From Fallopia convolvulus (taxonomy: Eukaryota; Streptophyta; Magnoliopsida; Caryophyllales; Polygonaceae), in contig OZ024724.1 in assembly GCA_964016875.1 (NCBI GenBank), forward strand, positions 51,710,438 to 51,774,437: DNA of 64,000 nt, given 5' to 3'. Numbering within the stretch: position 1 is the stretch's first letter; every line of letters starts with the position of its first letter. Made by a program: the position numbers and the translations under genes. The notes beneath the pieces are model-generated. The model did no database searches and was not told the origin of the DNA. It saw only the letters and a list, made by a program, of their open reading frames with translations. Shown one piece after another: positions 48,239 through 61,446 of the stretch.

Positions 48239-48474
48239 TTCCCTCCGTTTTCTTAAAACAGATTCTTTTAGCTCATATATCATTTTTTATGAAATATGTC
48301 TTTTTAATATTTTTTTCCACTTCTTTCCAAATTTATCCTCACTTTATAGGATTAATAATTGCTCTTAATAATTTTCGCATATTTCTCTAAATATAGGTGT
48401 TACTTGGGTAAAATATTCATTCCTTAATATATGTGCATTGAGTTAAAATGACATATTTTAAGAAACGGAGGGAG
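48239..48474. mobile_element. Second Stowaway-like MITE
   Basis: Ends TTCCCTCCGTTTTCTTAA and TTAAGAAACGGAGGGAG, flanked by TA; 236 bp. The TIR core matches the element 400 bp upstream but the interior differs. Confidence 0.8.
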
Positions 48475-49415
48475 TATGTTCTTACAAATTTATATAAAAG
48501 AAATTATTTTCAGCAAAAATATTTATTTCTTAAGAATATTAATTTCTATTTCTATTGTATAAACAACCACATGAGATCCTTTAAAGGAGACAGAAGCGAC
48601 TCACGAGAGTACGATGCATGAGATTCGGTCATTTGTCATCTCTTTAGATTGTAAACAATAGTATCAATTTATTGAATTGAATTGAGAGACAAATTAATAA
48701 ATTCCCGATCTGCCCAATGGTACTTTTTGGCTTCCCTACAACAGAAGAACCATGAAAGTAGAAGCTAGGGGTGATTAAAAGTGAATAATTGTTCGGTCAT
48801 AAGTATTGTTTTTGGTTGAAATAATAATGATTCGGTCATATGAATCGTAGTAATTCATGTTGGATATAACATATGTAGTGCGTTTATCATTTTTATTTTG
48901 TAAGTTTTTTTTTTTTTTCAAGGCTAGGTCAGGTGGAGCTGATTACGAAGATCTAACTGTCAACGGGAAGAGCACAAGTGATCTATCTCGAGATCATGGC
49001 AGCTGAAATTATGACACTCGCTTTGAAGAGACTATTAGTTGTGACTCCTTATTTAATTCTATCTACATAAAATTTATGTTATGTTACGTACGAGAATGCT
49101 CGATCTCAAGCTAGCTACAAGTACAGCATAATTGAATTTTGATTTTTGAGACAAAGCCATGTGGACACTCCCTCCCATATATCACTATCACAATCGTCTC
49201 TAGCTACTAATGTTTTCTAGCTACCACCAATATATACTAGCTAGACAATTACGTACAATGACAGCACTTATTGTATGCTTTCGTCATTTTATCAATTATA
49301 ATGCTTGTTTTCTTTTTTAGTTCTTGCTACTTTTGTTTTTTTACTAATTATAAAATCATGTAATTAGTAATATATTGTTTAGAATATTAGATGTGATCGA
49401 TATTTTAAAGCAGCT

Positions 49416-50414
49416 GGGATCCTCTATGGCATGGGCTGCTACCAATTCTGCTCCACCAATAGTAGATTTCAACGTGTCAAGCCATTTAGTGATTTATAAG
49501 TTTACTTAAATTACAGAAATTAAATAAAAAAATATTTATCATCAGTATTATTAGATTTCCACCTACGTTATTCAAGCCCCATTAATTAGGTCATAATTTT
49601 ATCGAAATTCAGAATTTGATAAAACTTCATAATTCTCTTAACTAGATCCTACCTAATCATTGTATATTGGCAAAAAAATCCAAGCAAAACTCATAAGGCT
49701 ACTTGTTACTCCAAATCAATCAGATTAACTCAATGCATCAATTACAATAAGGGTGATGATTAGGTCAAAATTCCATGGAACTGAATCGCCATCTCCAAAT
49801 CAATCAAATTAAATCAAGCGGGAGAAAGGGACATTCAGAGAAAGGATGATGACTTGATGAATTCGGCTTGAATAACGTAGGTGGGACTTGATGAATTCGG
49901 CTTAATAGCGTAGGTGGGAAGTGAGCAGCCATTTCAGTATCTACAGTTACATATTAAAATCCTCAAAATTGAAAGCAAAGAACTATTGGAAATGAGAGAT
50001 TCAGGAATTGGAGAGGTTCGAGAAGACGGATTCAGAGGTTGGCGACGGGGAAGGGACCGGAGAAGGATTTGGAGGCGCGGGTTAGGGATTGGAGGAAGGT
50101 GAGGTTGGAGAAGGGAGGGAGGGGGCCGGAGAAGGAGTTGGAGCGGAGGGAGAGGCGGCGGAGGGAAGGGAGGTTGGAGAGGGATCGAGAGGGCGCTGGA
50201 GAGGTGGAGGCCAGGGAGGAGGAGATATGCAATTTGGCCGGCGGAGGAGCGCTGGAGAGGACGCTTCTGTTGTTATGGAGAGCATAATTAAACTACTTTT
50301 TTTTGTTAATTTCTGTAATTTAATTAAGCTTATAAATCATTAAATAATTTAGATACGTGGAAATCTACTATTGGTGGAGTAGGATTGGTAGCAGCCCTTG
50401 CCATAGAGGATCCG
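49416..50414. mobile_element. TIR element carrying an LRR gene fragment (Pack-MULE-like)
   Basis: About 110-bp inverted repeats at 49416-49530 and 50300-50414 share GGATCCTCTATGGCA, GGGCTGCTACCAAT and CTCCACCAATAGTAGATTTC. A clear target duplication is not visible. The GC-rich interior (about 50000-50280) stands out from the AT-rich ends and encodes leucine-rich repeats on the minus strand. A second inverted pair (CACCTACGTTATTCAAGCC at 49560 and its inverse at 49870) lies inside. Confidence 0.65.
50030..50250 (-). pseudogene. Captured leucine-rich-repeat fragment
   Basis: The minus strand reads LSNLPSLRRLSLRSNSFSGP, LPPFSNLTFLQSL and SFSGPFPVANL, the plant extracellular LRR pattern LxxLxLxxNxxSGxLP of receptor-like kinases. 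Only about two to three repeats are present, with no kinase domain and no start context, so it is a gene piece rather than a gene. Confidence 0.7.
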
Positions 50415-50453
50415 GACTGGTGGGTTATGTGATCTCTCAGGCCCACGTCGCTT

Positions 50454-50475
50454 GCCATGCCATGCCATGCCATGT
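50454..50475. repeat. (CCATG)n short tandem repeat
   Basis: GCCATGCCATGCCATGCCATG, four units. Confidence 0.8.
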
Positions 50476-50499
50476 GATTATTATGCAAAAGCTCCAAAC

Positions 50500-50900
50500 C
50501 AACAATTGATTAATTGAGATGCACAGCAGACAAATACATTTTATACTTTTTGTCCTTTGAATATTTTGAATCTAATTATGTCAGAAATTAAATGCACTCC
50601 CATATTCGACCTCACATGACATTTCTTAAATAATTAGTTATATCATACTCATTCAAATAATACATTCCCTCACATACGTACATCTGCCCCGCTCCCCTGG
50701 CCCTTACATATAATTTGCAGGCATTCATCCGATTTACTATTATATATATATACTCGATGAGTACTTATTCATTTGTACGTATCATATTTCATGCATATAT
50801 TAATTCAATTAATTCCCACCAAAAAAATATATTCAATTAATTAAGTTAATTCGTTTAAAACCAAAAATATCCTCTCCAAGGAACTATTCCGTACCTTTCC
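50500..50900. other. Spacer
   Basis: AT-rich DNA with no recognised feature. Confidence 0.4.
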
Positions 50901-50919
50901 TCCTAAAGGAACTTTGATC

Positions 50920-52300
50920 ATTTGATGTAGAGTCGAATAAACTGCGCGCCTTCATGTTATGCAAGCTAAGTATGCCTTCCCAAAATCACGTTATAGCTAG
51001 CTAGGTTGATGGTACATTCACCACAAGGAACTTGACTTCCATGTACACTTGTTCATCCGAACCATACTTGGGAGTAATCATTCAACTCCCAGGGGCCATA
51101 CAGGGTACGAGCCTATCCATGCCTACCAACTGAGTTGACACGAGGAGCAAATCTTCTTGCCTTTTACCCAACTGCTTAGGAAGTGGTCGTAGTACATAAT
51201 CTACACAGAATTCCCAAAATCCACCGACACCCTCTTGACTAAAAAATTATCCAATCTAAATGATAGGACACGGTCTCTTCGACGACGGGGTGCTAATCTT
51301 GAGCACTTCCAAACTGTGACTTCTCTTTTGATTTTCATGGCACTCGTGCATCCTTTGCTTTGAGATGGTGCTTATTACTTGAATGACTTGAGTCGAAGTT
51401 GGCTCCTTATCATGGGGGCTATCGTAGGGTTCTTTCTTTCCACCCAATGAAGGTTGTCCCGTTGCCATGAACTCTCTCCCCAATGCCCCTTGGAGACCAA
51501 AGACTCCAAGTGCTCCTTAAAGATCCTGCAATGCTCTGTCATATGGCCCTTTCCTTATGATAGGAACAATACTTTCGAGGGTCGATTTTATCGTAATCTA
51601 GCGTGTCTTTATTTGACCACTTAGAAATAGGGCTTGTGCCTTACCTAAGGGGGAATCCTAAATATTAATCCAAGTGTTGAAGGCGGTTATTACCGCCCGA
51701 ACAAAACCAAATAAGGCCTAGCTCCCTCCGTTGGTGACATATATAGGATGCCTTCTTATGGGAGTAGGAGGCGATGCGGCTCACATGATCGCTCTTTCCA
51801 TCATAATAATCAAAGGAAGGGCCTTGGTTTTTGAGCAGTATTAAGAGCCTCCACTCTGCTACTCGAACTTGCTTTCTCTAGTCTCGAGCCGGCTCCGCGT
51901 TGTCATATCTTGATTGTGTCACGTCGGACCCTATTGTCTCATGAAAATGTCTTTGGTGTGGCCTCTTACTTAGGCTTCACCAGTCTTGACCTCGGTCCGC
52001 ATTGCGGGTCCCAATACTACCATTACTTCGGTTGTGGCCATTAGTGAGCGATCAGCCCAAGTGCGAGCCTGGTTGCCCCAACGGTCTTGTCTATTACGAG
52101 TCCGATCTGTGAGTGCCTCTCCTAGCGCTTCTCTGCGAGTTGCCCTCGCACATCTCGGTCGGCATGGCTTGTGTGGGCACGATTCCCGGCCTCTAGAAGC
52201 CCTTTGGTCCTTATTGGGTGCTTCATCATGTCGTGAGATTTCCCACATTGAAACGTTGGGAGTAAAATTAGCCAGCATATAACCTAATGAACTACTCCAC
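50920..52300 (-). mobile_element. Gypsy gag/protease-region remnant
   Basis: On the minus strand, pieces of a Gypsy polyprotein remain: an Arg/charged gag-like frame (52278-51970), VIQVISTISKQRMHE (about 51400) and, after frameshifts, EVKFLVVNVPS and YNVILGRHT (about 51045-50970). The last two fit the pattern FLVVxxPSAYNVILGRPT after the retropepsin of Tat/Athila-like Gypsy elements. The element is heavily decayed, and I could not define LTRs. Confidence 0.55.
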
Positions 52301-53214
52301 CCATTGCCATATAGTTTTGGGTCGGAACCTCATTTAACCTCGTTTAACTTGTATGTTAGACTTGTATGTTAGGCCCGTTACACTCACGACCCCCGCTCTC
52401 TCCCCCTCTAAGTACTTGATCACACTAGCAAGTCGGGTGGATGGGGTCGTTGGGTCGGCCGACTACTCGCCCCTAGCCCTTTCAACCATATGTTGTTGCG
52501 TCGCCTCTTCACACACCTCCTCAACCTCTTTTAGTCGTTGCACTTTGGTCGAATGCGCTTGGCCAAGGTTCGGTTCGCTCATCATTTTTTTTTTTTTTTT
52601 TTGAAATACAGGTTTCCGCATCTGGTTCGCTCATCATTCAAATGATCATCGGTCCCATCTTGGGTTTCTTAGTGCAATTTCGTCATGTCCATCGTATAGT
52701 ATATATACTTGTATATTTCTTAGGGTTTCTTCCCACAAACGCCACTTGGTCGCTAAATTAGTAGTAAAATTAGTGAGAAATGAGAATGTTAGAAGAATAC
52801 AGACATACGGTTAAGCTAAATTGAAAATCAGGAAGTACAGAATCAATGGAAGTTGGGACAATTAATTCAACAAAGACACGATTTCCAAAAAATTGATCAA
52901 CTACTGATTTCTTTTATTACATTTTTCTGAGCAAGGTTTACTGCAGCATTTTAAGAACAAATCTAGATTACAAGAGTGGCAGCAATTGTAGGAATCGGTC
53001 ATATACGTAGTCTACGCGAAGAGTGGCACTTACATTTTCACTCTTCAATTTATGATTCCAAAAAAAAAAAAAAAAAAGAACACAATAGTTTTGGGCAAGA
53101 CTCATAATGGGCCTAGTTTAACAAACAGACAATCCTATTTGTACTTGATAGACACAATCGATCAACAGAGGAAAAAAAAATCAGCATTCAGTTATCGTAT
53201 ATATATAAAGGTTT
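52301..53214. other. Spacer with a long T-run
   Basis: Contains an 18-20 base T-run at about 52585-52603 and, downstream, the 3' flank of the villin gene. No gene recognised. Confidence 0.45.
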
Positions 53215-56200
53215 TTAGAAGAGATCAAACTTCTTCTTTTGCCTCTCTTGCTTCCATCCGGGCATCTTGTAGAATTCTTCCTTTGTTATTCCGAACACAC
53301 TCTCAAATTCCTCATCAGATAAATAGGCCTAACCACACACAATCACCCCAAAAAATAAAGCAAACAGATCAATAATATTAACAGTTTTTTTCTTCTTCAA
53401 TTTGTATAACTAGCTAAAATCAGTTGATATGGATCATATTGAATGTGAGACTAACCTCTCGACTTTTGAAGTCGATTCCAGTAACGGGGTTTTCAGATTT
53501 GACAGTCAATTGCTCATAAGGATATGTACCCTCAATTGCACCTTCAAAGGCATTTTCTTCCTCTTCATTGCCTTCTGCTGGAGGTTCTACATTTTCTTCA
53601 GATTCCTCAATGACATTGCCTGCGAGGAATTCGATCATTTAGTCATTTTGTTATATAAAATTACCTTATTTATCAGGTCTTACAAGCTAAAAGTACCATA
53701 TGTATATTAGATAGACATGAAAAAATGATACATGTATATGTATATGTATATGTATATAGGTTTGATTGTTTCTGACCAGATTGAGTGGGAGGGGCAAGTG
53801 GAGATCCAGAAGGGGAACCGGGACTCTTTTCAGCGGTGAGTGCTCCGGAGAGAGCAGCCATGGCGGCAGCCCTTTGTGATCCTTGACCACCACCTGATGA
53901 TCTAGGCGATACCTTTTTGTCTGATGATGGGTTTAAGGCAGATGATAGTGCAGCTAATGCTGAAGCTCTTTGTGTGTGTCCTCCTTGATTTGATCTCTTC
54001 AATTATAACAAACAAAAAAAAGAACAGCATGTGCTTTCAAAGGTTATGTTGAGTCACATTGACGGATAATGTCAATTGAAAAGGTTTTCAAAAAATGCAA
54101 CATTTTAAAACATGCTAAATTAGTTGTTTCAATTTCTTCAAAATGATTGAACCAAAGTTGCCAATTAATTGAGCTAGCTTAAAAGCCTGTTACATGTTGT
54201 AGTTTGCATCCTTAATTACCTCTGCAGAGTTGCCACCAAATAATAGTATAGCCTTCTTCTGGAACGAGTTTCCTTGAACCTGCGCGTTTATAAACCAAGT
54301 GAGAACCAATATTCATCTATATAACTTTTGACATTACCTGTTGTTACATATTCATCATTATCAAATCATATAGAGATTGCAATGCATACATTTGCTCTAG
54401 TTGGGTCCCAGTTGGAGAAGTATGTGGTGAAAAAGCACGGTTCATGCCCTTCTGTGAGCCTGTACAATGGAATTTTAGGAGACAATCCCTCAAGCGACGC
54501 GGCCAGTTCCACATATTTCTGCAATTCAACACAAAAACTAAGAAAATGTCTGTTGTTGTTGGCGGTGTTAACAAATCTAAGGGCTCGTTTGGTTCAATGT
54601 CATTATAAAAATGCATACCTCTCCCATCTCAAAAGCGTTTTGTTTATCTTGTGGCTCCACTGACTGACCGACCCAAACGAGCACTTCGGCTTGTGTATTG
54701 AGTATTAACATATCCTCAGTCAACAAATCATCTTGTGCAAAGTTGTAGATTTCCTCAACCTGAAACTTTCCTGCAAGACATGAAGCAAAAGAAGACAAGA
54801 GTAAAAACATAGAGGCATGAAAGGACATTAAGAATTATCTTAAATCAGATGTATAGAAAAAATATGTAATTTGATTTGGGAAGTGCAACCTTTGTTCACA
54901 GAGAACGCGTACAAATGAGGATCTCTGATAATGTTCTGAGATGATTTTTTGCTATCAAAGCTTTGTTTTCCGCCAAGAGCTGACCAGAAGACTGCGGTTT
55001 CAGTCCCTTCTTTAGCATGCTTAAGAGGACCTCCTGGCTGAAAGTAAAAATAACATGCAACAATACATGGTAATCGTCAAATGACAATTTTGTAGATCGA
55101 CATACGTAAGAGGATATTAAGAAGGCATTCAGTATTCTATGGTGGTGACTTGTCATATGGAAAATGTACCTTGATAATCTCTGCCACTTTAACAGTTAAC
55201 TGCTGTTGCTCAACTAGACTTTGGCTTCCTTGCCAGGCAAAAACTGCATTACTAGTTTGCAGGACAAAGCACTCATAAGAATTCAATGACGTCGCCACCT
55301 GATATAAATGCACACAAGTCAGTTGAAGTATAAACAACTTTGACAATGAACTATGAATCCTACAACAACAATTGACAGAGATATAACAGAATAAACTACA
55401 TAAAACTTTCTATAATTTGACCAGGCGTTAACTAAAACTACAACCAATACACAGACCAGAAATTGGTTAAAGATTTTCCATGAGTTATGTAAGAATGTCC
55501 ATATCAGTACCAAAAATATACGCGCAACATATTATTGTTACAATGTAGTCATGGAGTAAAAAAGACACAACTACAATTGAAACTAAAGTTTCTTGTTTGA
55601 GATCCTGTATGAAAGTACTTTATTGCTGTGATAAGATGTATTTCTTATTGAAAAGGTCTGATAAAAACCATCGGTAAAGGAAACAGAAGAAATGTATATA
55701 CCGTGTCAGCTTGAATAACTATATTGTTATGTGGGGATGTTCCTGATACTCGGAAGAGAGCGACACCATCAGCAGCATAAGTTTCATCATTCGACCCTTT
55801 GCTTTTGTAACCGGAGCTTAACCCTCCCTACAATTGACACAATTATAAAAACAAAAAAAAATGATAGAGATACATATTAATAAGTAACATACATTCTTTA
55901 GTAAACAAAAAGTACCTTAAGCACAATCATAGGCTGAAAAAGTGCAACAAATTGAGGTGGTTCTTTTCCTTGGTATATGCGACCCTGTCATAAGGATGTT
56001 TCAATTAGGATATCTAGAGATATGGAAGAAAAAATAAACAAATGTTAAAAACAAAGAGGAGCATACATAAACAGGTCTTCCTTTCATTGTATTGAACATT
56101 GAAGTAGCCAACTGAGAAGCTGCATTTTGCTCTTCCTGGTGAATGGAGATCAATCACCAAATAAAAATTATCTATTGTCCAATGTGAAGCTTCAAAACAT

Positions 56201-58725
56201 ACATTACAAAGATCAATTCGCCTCACCTCGACACTGTTTTTTCCAATCCACCAGCACAAAAAGAAGTCCTCTCTCTTATCTCCGGAATGGTATGTATACA
56301 AAACAATGTAGCAATCTCCACTGTAGAATTTACCAATATCCTCTTTGTCCACTGAGGTCTTTTTGCTACCATTAACTCGCCATACCTAAAATCAACTATA
56401 TTAATAAAAAAAAGGATTGACCCAATGCTAAGAAAAATCTCAAAAGAGTAATACTGTCCATACTTCAATTTTCCCGCCAGATTCAAGCAAAGGCGGAACT
56501 TCCTCGTTTACAGCATTGGCTTTACCTGCACCCTTACCGCCTTGTTGCTTCCAAAAGGCTGCAATGAAGAAAGAGTTCAAATTCGAATGCTCACAGATTA
56601 ATGCAAAATATATAATATTTACAAAGGAGGATAATATTACCAGCCGCTTTTCCTCTCCCTTCTTCAGCACCAGCTGTTGACCCCATAGGCCATGAGTCAA
56701 AATAAGACTTGAATGAATGTGATTCGTACCCTTGGATAACACGAGTCGTATACGTTGCTTTTGGCCTGCCTTGGCTAGTCAGAAGATTCTATAGAATAAA
56801 AGTTTCTCTATAAGTATTTTATATCACATGACTATTTAAAGTTTATTTATCTTGTTTCTGTTTTTTTCTTGAAATCTTGCTTAGCAGTTTCGGTTTCTAT
56901 ATTATACCTCAGCAGCTTGGCTTGCAGATTTCCTCTCCTCCACTTGAGTAGCTCGTCCAAACCAAGTATATAGCTCGTTGCCACAGTCTAATAAGTAGCA
57001 TTTGTGATTTTCCAGCTTCCCTTTGGAAAGTTCGCCTTCCACCGGATCTAATTTCTCATCGGCGACACTATAGGGATCAAAGTTAAGAGACAGCATAATT
57101 TCTAATTAGTACATAAATTGAACAAAAGCAACAAGAACAACATCATCAAAAGTGAAATTATTACCTGTAAAGTTTTGCAGGTGTAGCCTCTGGAATGATA
57201 TCATCATCACTTGCAACTTTTCTGCCAATTGGGGCAAATCCACCAAAACACTCCCAGAATTGACCAGAATCTGTCTCAGCTTGTAGCTTTCCATCATCTA
57301 GTGTATTATTAAAAAAAAATTACAATGCACAAACATTCAGACAACTTGACATAACCCACAAAAAAAGATGCTGATGTCTTGCAAATTTGGATGATATTTT
57401 TGCTTACCAACAATTGCAACATCACATACTCCTCCATGATATGTATCCTTAAGAAACTGAGTTACCTCCAACGCCTTTGCTCTTTCTTGGATGTTGGAAT
57501 TTGCACCATTAAATTGATAAATCTTATCCTTAGTATCCAGCATAAAAACATCATCGTGATTCAAGGAGGATCGAGAAAAAGGAACCTGCATCAGCAAAGA
57601 AATGCACACTTGATTACACAGGCTAACAAATTTTCAATTTCTTTAAGATTTAATGCAATATAATGCATTATCCTTGGTGATCCAAACGGACCCTTAGTAC
57701 CTGCTTGACTTTAACAACTCGTTTCCCCTTGCAGATATATAACCTCGTTTCAAACTCCTCTTCTTCCGGCTTCTTGAATCCAGAAGCAATTCCGCCTTTC
57801 ATAGGAATTATACATGGTTTAAAATACGATAAAAACTTATCAGACTCATGCCCTTGTACTTCTCTATGTTGTATAGCTTTCCCTCCAAGTGACGCGTCGA
57901 GCTCAACTGTTTTAATAGCTGCAGTACCAGCTTCATCCTGCAATATAAGCTTCATTGTAAAATACCATTCTCAAGATAGACGGCATTTAACTAACAAGCA
58001 AATGAATTACTTACTTGGCTAGTATCCTTTCCAAGCCAAAAATGAATATCATAAATATACGAGCCTGAACCTCCCCTGCCACTTGTCTACAATATAAAAT
58101 GTGCTTGATTTAGCTAATTTAAGCCGGACATAACAAACAGATATTCTTATACATAGAGATAGAAATGCATGCCATGATTCATCTTAAATTACACATCAAG
58201 AATATGAATAAGAAATCTACTTATCATGTACAATACATACATATTCAGACATACAAGAGAAAACTAAGGCAAAGCTCAAAAAAATCAGGTGAATAAGCAT
58301 TAAGCACACACCTGCATAACAATGTAGGAATCTCCTGTATAGAATTTACCATGATCAGATTTCGGCAACGGAACTGGTTGAAAGTTTTCGATCCTCCATA
58401 TCTCAGTCCCACTACGAAGAGTTAAGCTTAACATTGCGCGTTATGTATGTTTTTAAGTTCAAATGACAGCAGAATTAGCAACTCATAAATCATCACAGTT
58501 TCTTTCAAAGTCATCAGTCAAGGTTTCAGTGAAGTGCTACAAAAGTGGAGTAAGATGAAGAAGCAATAGGGAAAACCCAACTGATTTTCAAATTGCTCTC
58601 CATTTTTCAATCTTCTGTTTGATGATAAAAATGTAAATATATCAATTTGAGTTGTAATTAATATTATAAGGATACGGTTTTTGACCAACTCCCTGAAATG
58701 CTGGGTCCAAAGCCTTTGTTGACAT
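53215..58725 (-). CDS. Villin (actin-binding, gelsolin-repeat protein)
   Basis: Minus strand, 21 coding exons: 58725-58676, 58411-58312, 58086-58015, 57937-57701, 57585-57408, 57297-57165, 57067-56908, 56788-56641, 56558-56464, 56385-56227, 56135-56067, 55984-55916, 55827-55702, 55298-55170, 55037-54890, 54770-54619, 54518-54390, 54279-54220, 53996-53777, 53619-53456 and 53328-53215. Phases are consistent; 903 residues. Six gelsolin repeats are visible (FHIWRIE-type start GTEIWRIENFQPVPLPKSDH, GKFYTGDSYIVMQ; a second half starting KIEVWRVNGSKKTSV, DIGKFYSGDCYIVLYTY). A Ser/Ala-rich linker and C-terminal headpiece follow (AYLSDEEFESVFGITKEEFY ending KKKFDLF). Plant villins bundle, cap and sever actin filaments under Ca2+ control. 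The length is a little short of VLN2/3-type proteins. Confidence 0.95.
53728..53758. repeat. (TATATG)n microsatellite in a villin intron
   Basis: About five TATATG-type units just 5' (on +) of the exon at 53777. Confidence 0.75.
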
Positions 58726-59211
58726 TTCGGGTAATCAGAAGTAATTCCTCCAGACTCTCACCAGTGCCACGTGTCTATTGCTACGATGCCAGATAAGCAA
58801 AACCTGCAAGGAAGTACAAGAAAAGAGAAAATAATTTAGAAATTCCAACAACAGGACCCAAAAAAGTCTATAATTTTGAAGGGTCTTTTGGATAGATCAT
58901 GGATGCTGTTATTTTAATAACAAAAAACGCTATTCCTAGATGATATTTGTGTAATCTAATTCAACGATTGTATGAAACATTTGCAATTGCATAACTCAAC
59001 AACACCCCTTTGAAGGCCACCAGCACAAGATCAATTGTGAGAAATGCAGAGCTGAATTGACCCAAATAATCATCAGCAATCAACAGAAGATGATGATGAA
59101 TGGAAAATGGACAAAGAAACCGACCTGATCAGATGATGCGCATTCAAATTGTGGGTCTCTTTCGGGGAAGGGAAAAAAGGTTGGCAGAAGAAACAGAGGA
59201 ATATATAGAAT
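58726..59211 (-). promoter_or_regulatory. Villin 5' leader with intron and TATA motif
   Basis: On the minus strand, ATCAG|GTCGGT at about 59126 and the acceptor CTTGCAG near 58804 bound a likely 5' UTR intron of about 320 bp. TATATAT at 59207-59201 is a plausible TATA box. Confidence 0.4.
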
Positions 59212-59509
59212 AAGACCAAATTACTTTGAAAAAAGAAACAAGGAGAATAATAATCGTACGGTTTCAGAATTTCCTTGCTATCTTCTGAAAATAGCAATGG
59301 CAGAGAGACGAAGTAGAAGATAGAACCATCAAGATTTTTAGGACACACAAAAAGCAAAAATTAAAGATTAAAAATTGGAAATTGACCGAAAAAAGGAAAG
59401 TGAAATCCGGTAAGTGGTAACGGTAACAGCGGCAAGTGGCAACGGCGATGATCGGCACTTTTGTTTCCTTTTTTAATGGATCTTTTGCCCCATTTGTTCG
59501 CATCTATTT

Positions 59510-60600
59510 TCAACTTTTAATAATTAAGAAAGTTTTTTTTTGATGGAAAATGGAGGAGGAATGAATGTCTTTTAATGTTTCAAAAAAATAAGTTGTTTTA
59601 TTTTTTCACATTCAATACGAGGGACCTTGGATTCTTGGCATGATACTACTTTACCTCTTTCAAAGTTGTGTGGGAGAGTGCCCTTTTTTGGTCCAACTTC
59701 ACATATAAAATGTGCTCTTTTTGTCCGAAATTAGCTCCAATTCCAGTCATGTTTTGTACAACAGCAACGAGGTTTCGATAAAACCGAATTTTGGATGGGT
59801 TGCCCTAAACAACAGAATTAAGTTCTTCTGATGTGGAAAATTCAACCGAATACTGATGCTCTCTTCGCTGGGGACTCAAGATTGCAAGTGACTTGGGCTT
59901 AGAAAAAATGTGTGTTCAATCCATACTGTCTCCAGTTAGTTAATCAAGAGGCTCACCAAGGACCCTATTTTCCGAAATGCTCTAGTCAACCTTTCTTGTT
60001 AACCTTAAAACTTTTACTTTCCTCCTGCTTTTTATCAAGTTTTATGTAATGACTTGGGCTCTTAATTAATGAATGGTTCTTCTGATCAACGAAAAAATCA
60101 AGTGTGAGGTGTAAACTTGTATAAAGAACTACTTGTTATGAAGTTTGGGTTTGGATTGGACTTGTATATTTTGAATTTTGATTGCTCACAAACAACGGAA
60201 TTAAGTTCCTTTTTCAAAGTATTCGACGTACTATTACAGTATATATGACATGTAATTGAAAGACATTAATCAAGAAAAGTGCATAGAATGCTTTTTTGGG
60301 TGGGGCAGAGATTGGCACTTGGCAGAATGCCTCCAAAGAGAAGAGACAATGCATGATACAAGTTTCATGATGCATGTCCCCTAAAGAATAAAGATAAACC
60401 TCCAAAGTTCAATCAATTGACTCTTCTTGCAAAACCATAATTCCTCTAGCCTAAGTTTTTATTTTTATTCTTCTGAAAAGAAAATAGTCTCAATCAGCCC
60501 TCTCTGGCTACCCTATTGGAATAGGGATGTGGGACCCATGGCCCATGAGGAGTTCCTCCTAGAATGATCACCTCATATAATTAGTTCGAATTAAATTGGA
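59510..60600. other. Intergenic DNA with a LINE-type RNase H scrap
   Basis: AT-rich spacer upstream of villin. At about 59855-59960 the + strand reads LRWGLKIASDLGLEKMCVQS and, after a frame change, CLQLVNQEAH, which resembles the RNase H domain at the end of plant LINEs. No other feature recognised. Confidence 0.45.
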
Positions 60601-60610
60601 TCATTTAGAT

Positions 60611-61019
60611 TAGAGCTCTCAAAAACATACCGACTCGAAAATTTGATCTGAACCATCCGAAAATTTTAGGGTTAAGATTCGGAAATCTGAACCTCAAATC
60701 TAAAATAAATCGGACTCGATAGACCCGAAATCCGTTGGAATGATCCGATTTATTCTATTTTTAGGATATATAAGATATATTTTAAAAATTATAATATATT
60801 TTATTATTAAAATATTAAAAAATAATAGATTATTATTAAATATCATTTTTAAACAATATAATATTTTAATAATTGTACAAAATTTGATTTTCTTGACCTG
60901 TTGGGTCGACCGGACCCGCCCAAAAACCCGCAATTACCCGACCCGATTTGACCGATAGCTCGTTACGATTCGAACCCAAAATAACCGAACCCAAACTGAT
61001 TGGCCCGTTTGACAGCTCT
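60611..61019. mobile_element. hAT-type MITE with 8-bp target duplication
   Basis: Ends TAGAGCTCTCAAA and TTTGACAGCTCT (inverse AGAGCTGTCAAA) with ATTTAGAT on both sides (60603-60610 and 61020-61027). About 410 bp, internal DNA rich in GACCCGA words and very AT-rich in the middle. No coding capacity. Confidence 0.75.
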
Positions 61020-61059
61020 ATTTAGATAACATCCTACAAAATTAACTATCTATCTTACC

Positions 61060-61438
61060 TACACTTGTCAATCGGGTCGGATCGGGCGGCTTCGAATTCA
61101 GTCATTTCGAGTTCGGGTTAAATCGGGTTCGGTTTCGTTATGGGTCACGGTCACGTGTCAATCGGGTCTAAAATATCCTTTTTTATGATTATTAAATTTA
61201 ATTTTTAATTAAATAATAATATTTAATTATAATATATGCTTTTCATTTATTTTGATAATAAAATATAATAAAATTTTAAAAATAAATTTTAAAAATTCTA
61301 TAAATATACTAAAATCAGTCAACCAACGGGTTTCTAATTCTATCGGGTTCGGTTGATTTCCTGTTACGGGTCTTGACCCTAAAATTATCAGGTGGTTCGG
61401 GTCGGGTTAGCGGTTTAGGTCAGCTTTTGACAACACTA
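61060..61438. mobile_element. Second hAT-type MITE with 8-bp target duplication
   Basis: Ends TACACTTGTCAA and TTGACAACACTA, flanked by ATCTTACC (61052-61059 and 61439-61446). About 380 bp with GGGTCGG-rich arms and an AT-rich centre, similar in style to the element 40 bp upstream. Confidence 0.75.
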
Positions 61439-61446
61439 ATCTTACC

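Larger units (their letters stand above)
47150..49410. other. AT-rich intergenic DNA with two MITEs
   Basis: Apart from the Stowaway-like elements listed separately, no gene is visible. The stretch around 48060-48120 is rich in GATATCGATATCGATAT palindromes. Confidence 0.45.
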
